Assembly: GCA_020850355.1 (NCBI GenBank)
Contig: JADZEX010000018.1
Location: 62,001-126,000 of the forward strand
Source: Fimbriimonadaceae bacterium
GTDB taxonomy: Bacteria > Armatimonadota > UBA10988
Length of the DNA: 64,000 nt
Reading direction: 5' to 3'
Shown: piece after piece, positions 15,377 through 22,341 of the stretch
How the letters are laid out: each line of letters opens with the position of its first letter
Position numbering within the stretch: the first letter of the stretch is position 1
Notes under the pieces: model-generated
Seen by the model: the letters and a program-made list of their open reading frames with translations, nothing else
What the model was told of the DNA's origin: nothing
Database searches by the model: none
Program-made: the position numbers and the translations under genes

Positions 15377-17628
15377 AGCGCCGTGGTGACGCCGGACTGG
15401 TGACCCTTGACGCCCTCGCCGCGGAGCGCATCGTGGCGTTGGCTGGCAATCCCAACGTCGGCAAGAGTTGCGTTTTCAACCAGCTCACCGGGCTCCGCCA
15501 GCACGTCGGCAACTGGCCAGGCAAGACCGTGCAGCGCGCCGAGGGCCGCTTCATGCACGCCGGCCGGCCCTACAAGATGGTCGACCTGCCGGGCACTTAC
15601 TCTTTGCTGTCCACCTCCACCGACGAGGAGATCGCCCGCGACTTCCTGCTCTTCGGTCGGCCCGACGTGACCATCGTGGTGATCGACGCCACGGCGCTGG
15701 AGCGCAACCTCAACCTGGTGCTGCAAGTTCTCGAGATCACCGACCGCGTGGTGGTCTGCCTGAACCTGGTCGACGAAGCGCGCCGCAAGGGGCTGGTGGT
15801 CGACGCGGCGCAGCTCAGCCGGGAGCTTGGGGTGCCGGTGATCCCAACCGTCGCCAACGCCGGACAGGGGCTCGACGAGGTGGTCGCCACCGTCGCTGCG
15901 GTGGCCGCCGGGCAGCAGCAGCCGGCGCCGTTGGCCGTGCCGGCCGCTGGCGAACTGCTGGCGGCCGCCGACCGGCTGGCGCCGATGGTGGACGCCGCCA
16001 TCGCCGAGGTCAGCAACGCCCGCTGGATCGCGCTGCGGCTGCTGGAGGGCGATCCCCGCGTGCGCGAGGCGGTGGCGACCGGTGAGCTGGAGCGGCAGGC
16101 CGGCGAGCTGGCGGGCCGGCTGCCCGACCACGACCAGGGCGAGGGCGCGGCGCACGGGCATCCCCACTTTCACAGCCACGCGCACGGCGACCGCGGCGCG
16201 GGGGTCCAGCGGCCGCAGGCCGTGGCCCAACTTCTGGCCGCCGCCGATGCCGAACGCGCCAACCTGGCGCCCGGTCTGCTCGACGATCTGGTCGGCCGCC
16301 TGTACGCCACCGCCGCCGAGATCGCCGGCCGGTGCGTCACGCAGCGGAGCGACCGGCGGCGGGACCTTGACCTGCTGGTTGACCGGCTGGTCACCAGCCG
16401 CACCTACGGTTTCGGCCTGATGCTGCTGTTGTTGGGGCTCGTCTTCTGGCTCACCATCAGCGGTGCCAATGTCGTCAGTGCCGCCCTGGCGCGCGGGCTC
16501 TTTGCGCTGGAAGCGCCGCTGGCCGGCCTCGGCGATTGGCTCGGCGCGCCGTGGTGGCTGACCGGCGTGCTGGTCCACGGCGCCTACCGCGCGCTGGCCT
16601 GGGTGATCGCGGTGATGCTCCCACCGATGGCGATCTTCTTCCCGCTCTTCACCCTGCTCGAAGACCTCGGCTACCTGCCGCGCGTCGCCTTCAACCTCGA
16701 CCGCTTCTTCCGCGCCGCCAACGCACACGGCAAGCAGTCGCTGACGATGGCGATGGGCTTCGGCTGCAACGCTGCCGGGGTCACCGCCTGCCGCATCATC
16801 GACTCGCCCCGCGAGCGGCTGATCGCGGTGATCACCAACAACTTCGTGCCCTGCAACGGCCGCTGGCCGACCTTGCTGATGCTCTCCGCGGTGTTCGTCG
16901 CCCCGCTCGCCTCACCGGGCGTCGGGGCCCTCGCTGGCGCGGCCACGCTGGTTGGCGTGGTGCTCTTCGCCGTCGCCACGACACTCTGCGTCTCGGCGCT
17001 GCTCAGCCGCAGTGTGCTCCGCGGCGAAGCCAGTGCCTTCGCGTTGGAGATGCCCAGCTACCGCCGGCCGCGGATCTGGCAAGTGCTGTACACCTCGCTG
17101 ATCGACCGCACGCTGTTTGTGCTCTGGCGCGCGATGATCTTCGCGGTGCCCGCCGGGCTGGTGATCTGGATCCTCGGCAACGTCGCCCCCGGAGGCGTCT
17201 CGCTGTTCGAGCAACTCGCCGGCATCCTCGATCCCCTGGGCCGCGCGATCGGCCTGGACGGTGTGATTCTGCTGGCCTACGTGGTGGCCATCCCCGCCAA
17301 CGAGATCGTCGTGCCGACGATCTTCATGGGCTACAACGTGCTCTCGACCACCGGACTGCACGCCGGCCAGCGGGTGATGGTCGAGCTGGAGAGCCTCGAC
17401 GCGGTGCGCCATCTGCTGGTCGACCAACAGGGCTGGACGCTGCTCACCGCGGTCTGCCTGATCCTGTTCGTGGTGCTGCACAACCCCTGCAGCACGACCA
17501 TTTGGACCATCTACCGCGAAACCAAGAGCGTGCGCTGGACCGCCCTGGCCACCTTCCTGCCGCTGGCCCTCGGCTTCGCGGTCTGCTTCCTGGTCGCCCA
17601 GACGGCCCGCCTGCTGGGCTGGGCGTAG
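15373..17628 (+). CDS. feoB: Ferrous iron transporter B with His-rich insert
   Basis: About 751 aa; GGAGG ribosome site within feoA. N-terminal G domain: G1 LAGNPNVGKSCVFN (about 21-34), G2 around NWPGKTVQRAEG, G3 DLPGTYSL, and G4 NLVD. A helical GDI region follows, then about ten membrane segments with the two Gate motifs (MGFGCNAAGVTACRI; IPANEIVVPTIFMGY). FeoB imports Fe2+ across the cytoplasmic membrane. Unusual is a His-rich segment at residues about 252-277 (PDHDQ, then AHGHPHFHSHAHGD) in the linker between the GDI helices and the membrane part. It could hold metal ions on the cytosolic side. A GC-rich hairpin at 17629-17656 lies between it and the convergent pirin gene. Confidence 0.95.
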   Translation: MKRRGDAGLVTLDALAAERIVALAGNPNVGKSCVFNQLTGLRQHVGNWPGKTVQRAEGRFMHAGRPYKMVDLPGTYSLLSTSTDEEIARDFLLFGRPDVTIVVIDATALERNLNLVLQVLEITDRVVVCLNLVDEARRKGLVVDAAQLSRELGVPVIPTVANAGQGLDEVVATVAAVAAGQQQPAPLAVPAAGELLAAADRLAPMVDAAIAEVSNARWIALRLLEGDPRVREAVATGELERQAGELAGRLPDHDQGEGAAHGHPHFHSHAHGDRGAGVQRPQAVAQLLAAADAERANLAPGLLDDLVGRLYATAAEIAGRCVTQRSDRRRDLDLLVDRLVTSRTYGFGLMLLLLGLVFWLTISGANVVSAALARGLFALEAPLAGLGDWLGAPWWLTGVLVHGAYRALAWVIAVMLPPMAIFFPLFTLLEDLGYLPRVAFNLDRFFRAANAHGKQSLTMAMGFGCNAAGVTACRIIDSPRERLIAVITNNFVPCNGRWPTLLMLSAVFVAPLASPGVGALAGAATLVGVVLFAVATTLCVSALLSRSVLRGEASAFALEMPSYRRPRIWQVLYTSLIDRTLFVLWRAMIFAVPAGLVIWILGNVAPGGVSLFEQLAGILDPLGRAIGLDGVILLAYVVAIPANEIVVPTIFMGYNVLSTTGLHAGQRVMVELESLDAVRHLLVDQQGWTLLTAVCLILFVVLHNPCSTTIWTIYRETKSVRWTALATFLPLALGFAVCFLVAQTARLLGWA

Positions 17629-17656
17629 GGCCGGGCTGCGCCGCCGCCGCCCGGCC
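17629..17656. terminator. Weak bidirectional hairpin between feoB and pirin gene
   Basis: GGCCGGGC (17629-17636) pairs with GCCCGGCC (17649-17656), loop 12 bases. No U-run on either side, so it would be a poor intrinsic terminator. It does sit exactly between two convergent genes. Confidence 0.35.
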
Positions 17657-17666
17657 ACCAGACGCC

Positions 17667-18356
17667 TCAGCCCAGGTCGAAGACCAACGCCTCGGCGGGT
17701 GCGGTGCTGCTCAGCCGGACCGCCTCTTCGTCGCTCAGCGCCGCCCCGTCGCCGGCCGTCAGGACGGTGCCGTTGACCGTCACCGCGCCGCGGGTGACCT
17801 GCACCCAGGCCTGCCGGCCCGGCGCCAGCGGCAGCTCGGCCGCCAGCACGCCGTCCAGCGCCGCCACGTAGAGCCGGTTGTCGGTGTGCATCGTCAGCGA
17901 ACCGCACTCCCCACTGGGCGAAGCCAGCAGCGTCAGCCCGGGCTGCGGCGGCACCGGCTGCTGCTGGTACTCCGGCTGCCGGCCGCGCACACCGGGGAGC
18001 AGCCAGATCTGCAGCAGATGCACCGCCTCGTCGTCTGAAGGGTTGAACTCGCTGTGCAGAATGCCCCGCCCCGCGGTGATCCGCTGAGCCTCACCGACCC
18101 CAATCGTGCCGCGGTGGCCCAGGCTGTCCTGGTGCTCCAGGCGGCCCTCCAGCACCCAGGTGACGATCTCCATGTCACGATGCGGGTGCATTCCGAAGCC
18201 CTGCCCCGGCGCCACCCAGTCCTCGTTGATCACCCGCAGCGCCCGGAACCCCATCTGAGCGGGATCCTGGTACCCGGCGAACGAGAAGCTGTGATGGGTC
18301 TGCAACCAACCATGGTCGAAATAGCCGCGCTCAGCGGCCGGTCGAACTGTGATCAC
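17667..18356 (-). CDS. Pirin family protein (YhhW-type bicupin)
   Basis: About 229 aa, GTG start with GGAG upstream. N-terminal cupin with the pirin signature FDHGWLQTHHSFSFA, ALRVINEDWVAPGQGFGMHPHRDMEIV (His57, His59 and His101 region as metal ligands), GRLEHQDSLGH and HSEFNPSD. The C-terminal cupin is degenerate (LYVAALDGVLAAELPLAPG, AWVQVTRGAVTVNG). Bacterial homologues such as E. coli YhhW have quercetin 2,3-dioxygenase activity in vitro; the natural role is often oxidative or xenobiotic stress. Together with the FMN reductase and MarR regulator that follow on the same strand, it forms a small redox cluster. Confidence 0.88.
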   Translation of the reverse strand: MITVRPAAERGYFDHGWLQTHHSFSFAGYQDPAQMGFRALRVINEDWVAPGQGFGMHPHRDMEIVTWVLEGRLEHQDSLGHRGTIGVGEAQRITAGRGILHSEFNPSDDEAVHLLQIWLLPGVRGRQPEYQQQPVPPQPGLTLLASPSGECGSLTMHTDNRLYVAALDGVLAAELPLAPGRQAWVQVTRGAVTVNGTVLTAGDGAALSDEEAVRLSSTAPAEALVFDLG

Positions 18357-18416
18357 TGTCGGTCTCCAAGCAAGTCTGCTACGCTGTCTCGCGTCCGCCC
18401 CAACCCCGCCGCTCGC

Positions 18417-19016
18417 TCAGGCCGCTGCACCGCGGGCCAGTGACTCCAGGATCAGCGCCGGGCAGACCGCGCCGTGGATGTACTCGAGCAACGACTGCGC
18501 CAGTTGCCGCAGCCGGCGCTCGGTGGCCTCGTCGGTGACGGCACCGTCGGCGTCAAACAGCCCGTGCACGCCAGCCAGGCTGGTCACGCCGGGCAGCACC
18601 AGGGCTCCCACGTGCGACAGCACGCTGCGCAGATGCTCCAGCGCCTTGACCGCGCCCAGCGCACCCGCCGCGACCCCCAGCAAGGCCACCGGCTTGCCCG
18701 CCAGCGCCGACGGGAAGCCCAGGTTGTCGATCAGCAGCTTGCTGGTGCTGCTGTAGCTGCCGTGGTACTCGGGCGTCGCAAAGACCACGCCGGTTGCTTC
18801 GCGCACTGCCGTCTGCAACCGCTCGACGTCGGCCTCGCGGCTGCCCAGGCCCGGCACCCCAAGCTGCAACTCACGCGGGTCGATCACCGTCACCTCCGCG
18901 CCCCGCTGCCGCAGCTCGTCAACCACCACCCGCAGAGCCCGCGCCGTGGCGCTGGCCACTTGCGCACTCCCGGTCACGGCCACTATCCGAATCGGTCGCC
19001 TCGCCTGCTGTGCCAT
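18417..19016 (-). CDS. NAD(P)H-dependent FMN reductase (flavodoxin-like fold)
   Basis: About 199 aa. Flavodoxin-fold flavoprotein: phosphate-binding loop VAVTGSAQVASATARAL (residues about 12-28), VVFATPEYHGSYSSTSKLLIDNL (the PEYxxxxxxxLKNxID-type FMN-ring motif), GKPVALLGVAAGALGAVKAL (second FMN loop) and LEHLRSVLSHVGALVLP. Such enzymes reduce FMN or quinones with NAD(P)H, and some act on azo or chromate compounds. The promoter region holds a near-perfect 21-bp dyad between -35 and -10, as expected for control by the nearby MarR protein. Pirin, encoded 60 bases downstream on the same strand, may be cotranscribed. Confidence 0.88.
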   Translation of the reverse strand: MAQQARRPIRIVAVTGSAQVASATARALRVVVDELRQRGAEVTVIDPRELQLGVPGLGSREADVERLQTAVREATGVVFATPEYHGSYSSTSKLLIDNLGFPSALAGKPVALLGVAAGALGAVKALEHLRSVLSHVGALVLPGVTSLAGVHGLFDADGAVTDEATERRLRQLAQSLLEYIHGAVCPALILESLARGAAA

Positions 19017-19038
19017 GCCACTTCTCCATCGTTGCCTC

Positions 19039-19067
19039 AGTATGTGTTGTCACGACTATCGTGTCAA
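19039..19067 (-). promoter_or_regulatory. FMN-reductase promoter with MarR-type operator
   Basis: On the minus strand, -35 TTGACA (19067-19062) and -10 CATACT (19044-19039) are 17 bases apart. The -35 and the 5' half of the spacer form the dyad TTGACACGA-TAG-TCGTGACAA (19067-19047) with a single mismatch. An operator in this position would block RNA polymerase. The MarR-family gene 160 bases upstream is the obvious candidate regulator. Confidence 0.6.
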
Positions 19068-19176
19068 TGGCAACCTGCCAAGGGGTCGTCGTGGGGCGGG
19101 CGTCGGGTGCGGCCGTGCCAGGCGTGGGGTGGCGCGCGCGAGGCTGGCTGGCTGCGCAGGAGGAGCGGGGGGCAGC

Positions 19177-19659
19177 TCAGACTTCGTCGTCGTCGGCGGC
19201 GCCGTGGGGCACTTCGCCGAGCAGGCGCTGCAGCGTTTCGAGCAGCTTGCGGAGGCGCTTCTCGCCGAGCACCGCAAGTTCGGCGGCATGGGCCTCGCGG
19301 ACCGGGGTGTCGAGCTGGGCCAGCAGGTCGAGGCCGGCCGGGGTGATCACCGAATGCACCGCGCGCCGGTCGGTCCGGCTGCGCTGGCGGGCGATCCAGC
19401 CGGCGGTCTCCAAACGGTCGAGCAGCCGCGTGATGTCCGGGTCGCGGTTGATCAGGCGCTCCCGCAGGTCGGTGCAGCGCAGCCCGGCGGGCCCCGCACC
19501 GCGCAGGATCCGCAGCACATTGTACTGCGGCGCCGACAGCCCGGCCGGCCGCAGCACCTCCACCACCGCCGCCGTCAAGCCTTCGCTGGCCCGCGCCAAC
19601 GCCGCGTAGACCTGCTCTTCCAGTTGCCCCGGCCGGGCCGGCTTGTCCTTCGTGCGCAT
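19177..19659 (-). CDS. MarR family transcriptional regulator
   Basis: About 160 aa; the ATG at 19659 is chosen because it is the first after a strong promoter. Winged helix: YNVLRILRGAGPAGLRCTDLRERLI, then DPDITRLLDRLETAGWIARQRSRTDRRAVHSVITPAGLDLL, which contains the classic DRR wing. Helices at both ends would make the dimer interface. The C-terminus is acidic (GAADDDEV). The gene order MarR - FMN reductase - pirin on one strand suggests the three form an oxidative or phenolic-stress regulon. The -10 ends 7 bases before the ATG, so the mRNA would be almost leaderless. Confidence 0.88.
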   Translation of the reverse strand: MRTKDKPARPGQLEEQVYAALARASEGLTAAVVEVLRPAGLSAPQYNVLRILRGAGPAGLRCTDLRERLINRDPDITRLLDRLETAGWIARQRSRTDRRAVHSVITPAGLDLLAQLDTPVREAHAAELAVLGEKRLRKLLETLQRLLGEVPHGAADDDEV

Positions 19660-19666
19660 ACCCGCC

Positions 19667-19695
19667 AGTATTGTCGTTGCCCCAGCCAGTGTCAA
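19667..19695 (-). promoter_or_regulatory. Promoter of the MarR gene
   Basis: -35 TTGACA (19695-19690) and -10 AATACT (19672-19667) on the minus strand, spacing exactly 17. A weak dyad TTGTC...GACAA spans it. The sequence TTGACAC at the -35 is shared with the FMN-reductase operator, so autoregulation is possible. Confidence 0.6.
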
Positions 19696-19707
19696 GACAA
19701 CACCACC

Positions 19708-19764
19708 AAAGGGGTCAGGACCCTTTTCTGCGGCGAAGCACCAGAAAATGGTCCTGACCCCTTT
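19708..19764. repeat. Long REP-like inverted repeat
   Basis: Left arm 19708-19730 (begins AAAGGGGTCAGGACC) and right arm 19742-19764 (ends GGTCCTGACCCCTTT) pair over 22 of 23 bases around an 11-base loop. The GGGGTCAGGACC core resembles REP elements spread by RAYT (Y1) transposases in many bacteria. Only one copy is in this window and no transposase is present. It lies between the divergent MarR and dipeptidyl-peptidase promoters. Confidence 0.7.
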
Positions 19765-19806
19765 GCTGCTTGCCAGCGCTGGTAGAATGGCGGCACGGAG
19801 GGCTTG

Positions 19807-22251
19807 ATGGAGTGGACCTGGCTGGTGGCGATGGCGGCGTTGGCGGCGGCTCCACGGAGTGCGGAGGAGGTGGCGGCGGCGTACCGGCGGGCGGAGGAGG
19901 CGGTGGCGCCTGAGACGGTGCGGTTGATTGGTCGCCTGAATGTCGATCCGCGCTGGCTGCCCGACGGCACTTGCTGGTACCGGGTCGAAGCTCCGAACGG
20001 CCGCGAGTTTGTGTTGGTCGATCCGGCCGGGCCGCGGCGCGGGCCGGCGTTCGACCACGCCGCGGTCGCCGCGGCGCTCAGTGCGGTCAGCGGCCAGCGC
20101 TACACCGCCGGACGGCTGCCCTTCGACGAGCTGCAGCGGTTGCCCGCTGGCCAGCTCCTGCTCGGGGCTGGCGAGCGCTGGTGGCAGTGGGACCCGGCCG
20201 CCCGGACGCTGGTCGCCGCCAGCGCCCCCAAGGCCACCCCGGCAGCGCGGCCGGCGGGGCGCCCGCAGCCCCGCGGTGACCGCTCGCCCGACGGCCGCTG
20301 GCAGGTTGCCAACGACGGACCGAACTTGCTGCTCCGTCCGACCGGCGGCGGCGAGCCGCGCCGCTTGACCGACGATGGCACCAAGGAGGCGAGCTGGTTC
20401 GCGTTGAGCTGGTCGCCCGACAGCCAGCATCTCGTCGTGGCCCGCAGCACCCGCGGCGCCGACCTGCCGATGACGCGCCTGGAGAGCGTCCCGGCCGACA
20501 GCTATCGGCCGAAGGTCCATACCGCCGTCTACCCCTTGCCAGGCGATCCCGTGGCGCAGCACACCTTGGCCGTGATCCATCTCGCCGACGGGCAGCGGCA
20601 GATGCTGGCCGCCGAGAGCATCGACTACGAGGGCCGCCCCGCCCTGTTCTGGCGCCGCGACGGGCGGCACTTCCTCTACGAGCGCCGCTGGCGCGGCTAC
20701 CAACGGGCTGCTGTGATCGAGGGCGACGCCGTGACCGGCGCCACCCGGCTGGTGATCGACGAACGCTCGAAGACCTTCGTGGCGCCGATGAAGCACCACT
20801 GCCAGTTCCTCCGCGACGGCGACGAGATCCTCTGGATGGCGGAGCGCGACGGCTGGAATCACCTCTACCTGGTGAACGTCGACAGCGGCCAGGCGCGCCA
20901 ACTCACGCGGGGGGAGTGGGTCGTGCGCAGCGTCGAGGCGGTCGACGAGGCGGCGCGGACGATCCTGCTGACCGCCGGCGGCCGCGAGCCGGGCGATCCC
21001 TATCTGAAGCACTGGTACCGGCTGCACCTCGACAGTGGGGAGCTGGTGCAGCTGACTCCCGCCGACGGCAACCACGAGATCAGTTTCTCGCCCGACGGGC
21101 AGTATCTGCTCGACCGCTCCTCCCGGATCGACCTGCCGCCGGTCACCGCGCTACGCCGCAGCCGCGATGGCAGCCTGGTGCTGCCGCTGGAGCAAGCCGA
21201 CCTGAGCGCCTGGCAACGCGCCGGATGGAGCGTGCCCGAGCCCTTCGTCGCTCCCGGGCGCGATGGGCGGACGCCGATCTACGGCGTCGTCTGGCGCCCC
21301 CGCAACCTCGATCCCAGCCGCAAGTACCCGGTGGTCGAACGGATCTACGCCGGCCCCCAGGGCTTCTTCGTGCCGCACGGCTTCACCGCGAGCGACGAAC
21401 TCCAAGCGGTCGCGGAGTTAGGCCTGATCGCCGTGCAGATCGACGGCATGGGCACCAGTGGCCGCTCGAAGGCCTTTCACGACGTCGCCTGGCAGAACCT
21501 CGCCGACAGCGGCTTCCCCGACCGGATCGCCTGGCTCCGCGCCCTGGCGGCGAAGTACCCCTACGTCGACGCGACCACCGTCGGCATCTTCGGCGGCAGC
21601 GCCGGCGGCTACAATGCGGCGCGGGCGGTGATCGATCACCCCGAAGTCTACCGCGCTGCAGTCGCCAACAGCGGCAATCACGATCATCGGACCGACAAAC
21701 TCTGGTGGAACGAGTGTTGGATGGGCTACCCGGTGGGCGACCATTACCGCCAGCAGTCCAATATCGAGTGCGCCGCACGGGTCGGTGGTGCGTTGTTCCT
21801 GATCCACGGCGATCTGGACGACAATGTCTACCCGGCGGCCTCGACGTTGCGCTTCGCCAAGGCGTTGATGGAAGCCAACAAGGACTTCGACCTGCTCTAC
21901 GTCCCGGGCGGCGGCCACGGCGTTGGTGGACCGTACATCACCCGGCGGATGTACGACTTCTGGCTGCGCCACCTGCTGGGCGAGACTCCGCCGCACGAGT
22001 ACCGCCTGCGGGCCGGCTCCGGCGCCAGCGTCAACATCACCATCGTCAACCGCACCAAGGCCACCTTAAGCATCTCCTGGGTCTCTGGCGATGGCACGCG
22101 CCGCAAGTACCACGACCTGGCGCCGGGCAAGGAGCTGGTGCAGCACACCTTCGTCGGCCACTCCTGGCTGGCCGAGGATGGCGACCGCGTGGTCGGCCGG
22201 TACACCGCTGCCGAGGACCAGTTGCGCTGGGAGATTGGCGCGGTGGAGTGA
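19807..22251 (+). CDS. Secreted S9B dipeptidyl-peptidase IV-like protease with C-terminal VHL-beta domain
   Basis: About 814 aa. The ATG at 19807 follows GGAGGG (19797-19802); TAGAAT at 19783-19788 may be its -10. Short signal-like N-terminus (MEWTWLVAMAALAAA). Residues about 100-470 form the beta-propeller typical of DPP-IV (SPDGRWQVANDG, FALSWSPDSQHLVVARS, EISFSPDGQYLLDRSS). Residues about 490-735 are the alpha/beta hydrolase with catalytic triad Ser598 (GGSAGGYN), Asp671 (HGDLDDNVYP) and His704 (GGGHGVGG). The last 75 residues (about 740-810) are an added domain whose VNITIVNRTKATLSISWV ... DLAPGKELVQHTFVGHSWL resembles the beta domain of the von Hippel-Lindau protein. Expected to release N-terminal Xaa-Pro dipeptides outside the cytoplasm. 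Confidence 0.85.
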   Translation: MEWTWLVAMAALAAAPRSAEEVAAAYRRAEEAVAPETVRLIGRLNVDPRWLPDGTCWYRVEAPNGREFVLVDPAGPRRGPAFDHAAVAAALSAVSGQRYTAGRLPFDELQRLPAGQLLLGAGERWWQWDPAARTLVAASAPKATPAARPAGRPQPRGDRSPDGRWQVANDGPNLLLRPTGGGEPRRLTDDGTKEASWFALSWSPDSQHLVVARSTRGADLPMTRLESVPADSYRPKVHTAVYPLPGDPVAQHTLAVIHLADGQRQMLAAESIDYEGRPALFWRRDGRHFLYERRWRGYQRAAVIEGDAVTGATRLVIDERSKTFVAPMKHHCQFLRDGDEILWMAERDGWNHLYLVNVDSGQARQLTRGEWVVRSVEAVDEAARTILLTAGGREPGDPYLKHWYRLHLDSGELVQLTPADGNHEISFSPDGQYLLDRSSRIDLPPVTALRRSRDGSLVLPLEQADLSAWQRAGWSVPEPFVAPGRDGRTPIYGVVWRPRNLDPSRKYPVVERIYAGPQGFFVPHGFTASDELQAVAELGLIAVQIDGMGTSGRSKAFHDVAWQNLADSGFPDRIAWLRALAAKYPYVDATTVGIFGGSAGGYNAARAVIDHPEVYRAAVANSGNHDHRTDKLWWNECWMGYPVGDHYRQQSNIECAARVGGALFLIHGDLDDNVYPAASTLRFAKALMEANKDFDLLYVPGGGHGVGGPYITRRMYDFWLRHLLGETPPHEYRLRAGSGASVNITIVNRTKATLSISWVSGDGTRRKYHDLAPGKELVQHTFVGHSWLAEDGDRVVGRYTAAEDQLRWEIGAVE

Positions 22252-22265
22252 GCACGGACGGCCAG

Positions 22266-22295
22266 TTGCGGGCGGCCACTAGACGGTTGTAGAAT
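22266..22295 (+). promoter_or_regulatory. Promoter of the heparinase-like gene
   Basis: -35 TTGCGG (22266-22271) and -10 TAGAAT (22290-22295), spacing 18. Same hexamers as the promoter at 593-621. Lies just after the stop of the peptidase gene. Confidence 0.5.
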
Positions 22296-22341
22296 GGACC
22301 GGATGGCCACCACCCGACGGCGCTGGTCCAGGAGCCACCCG

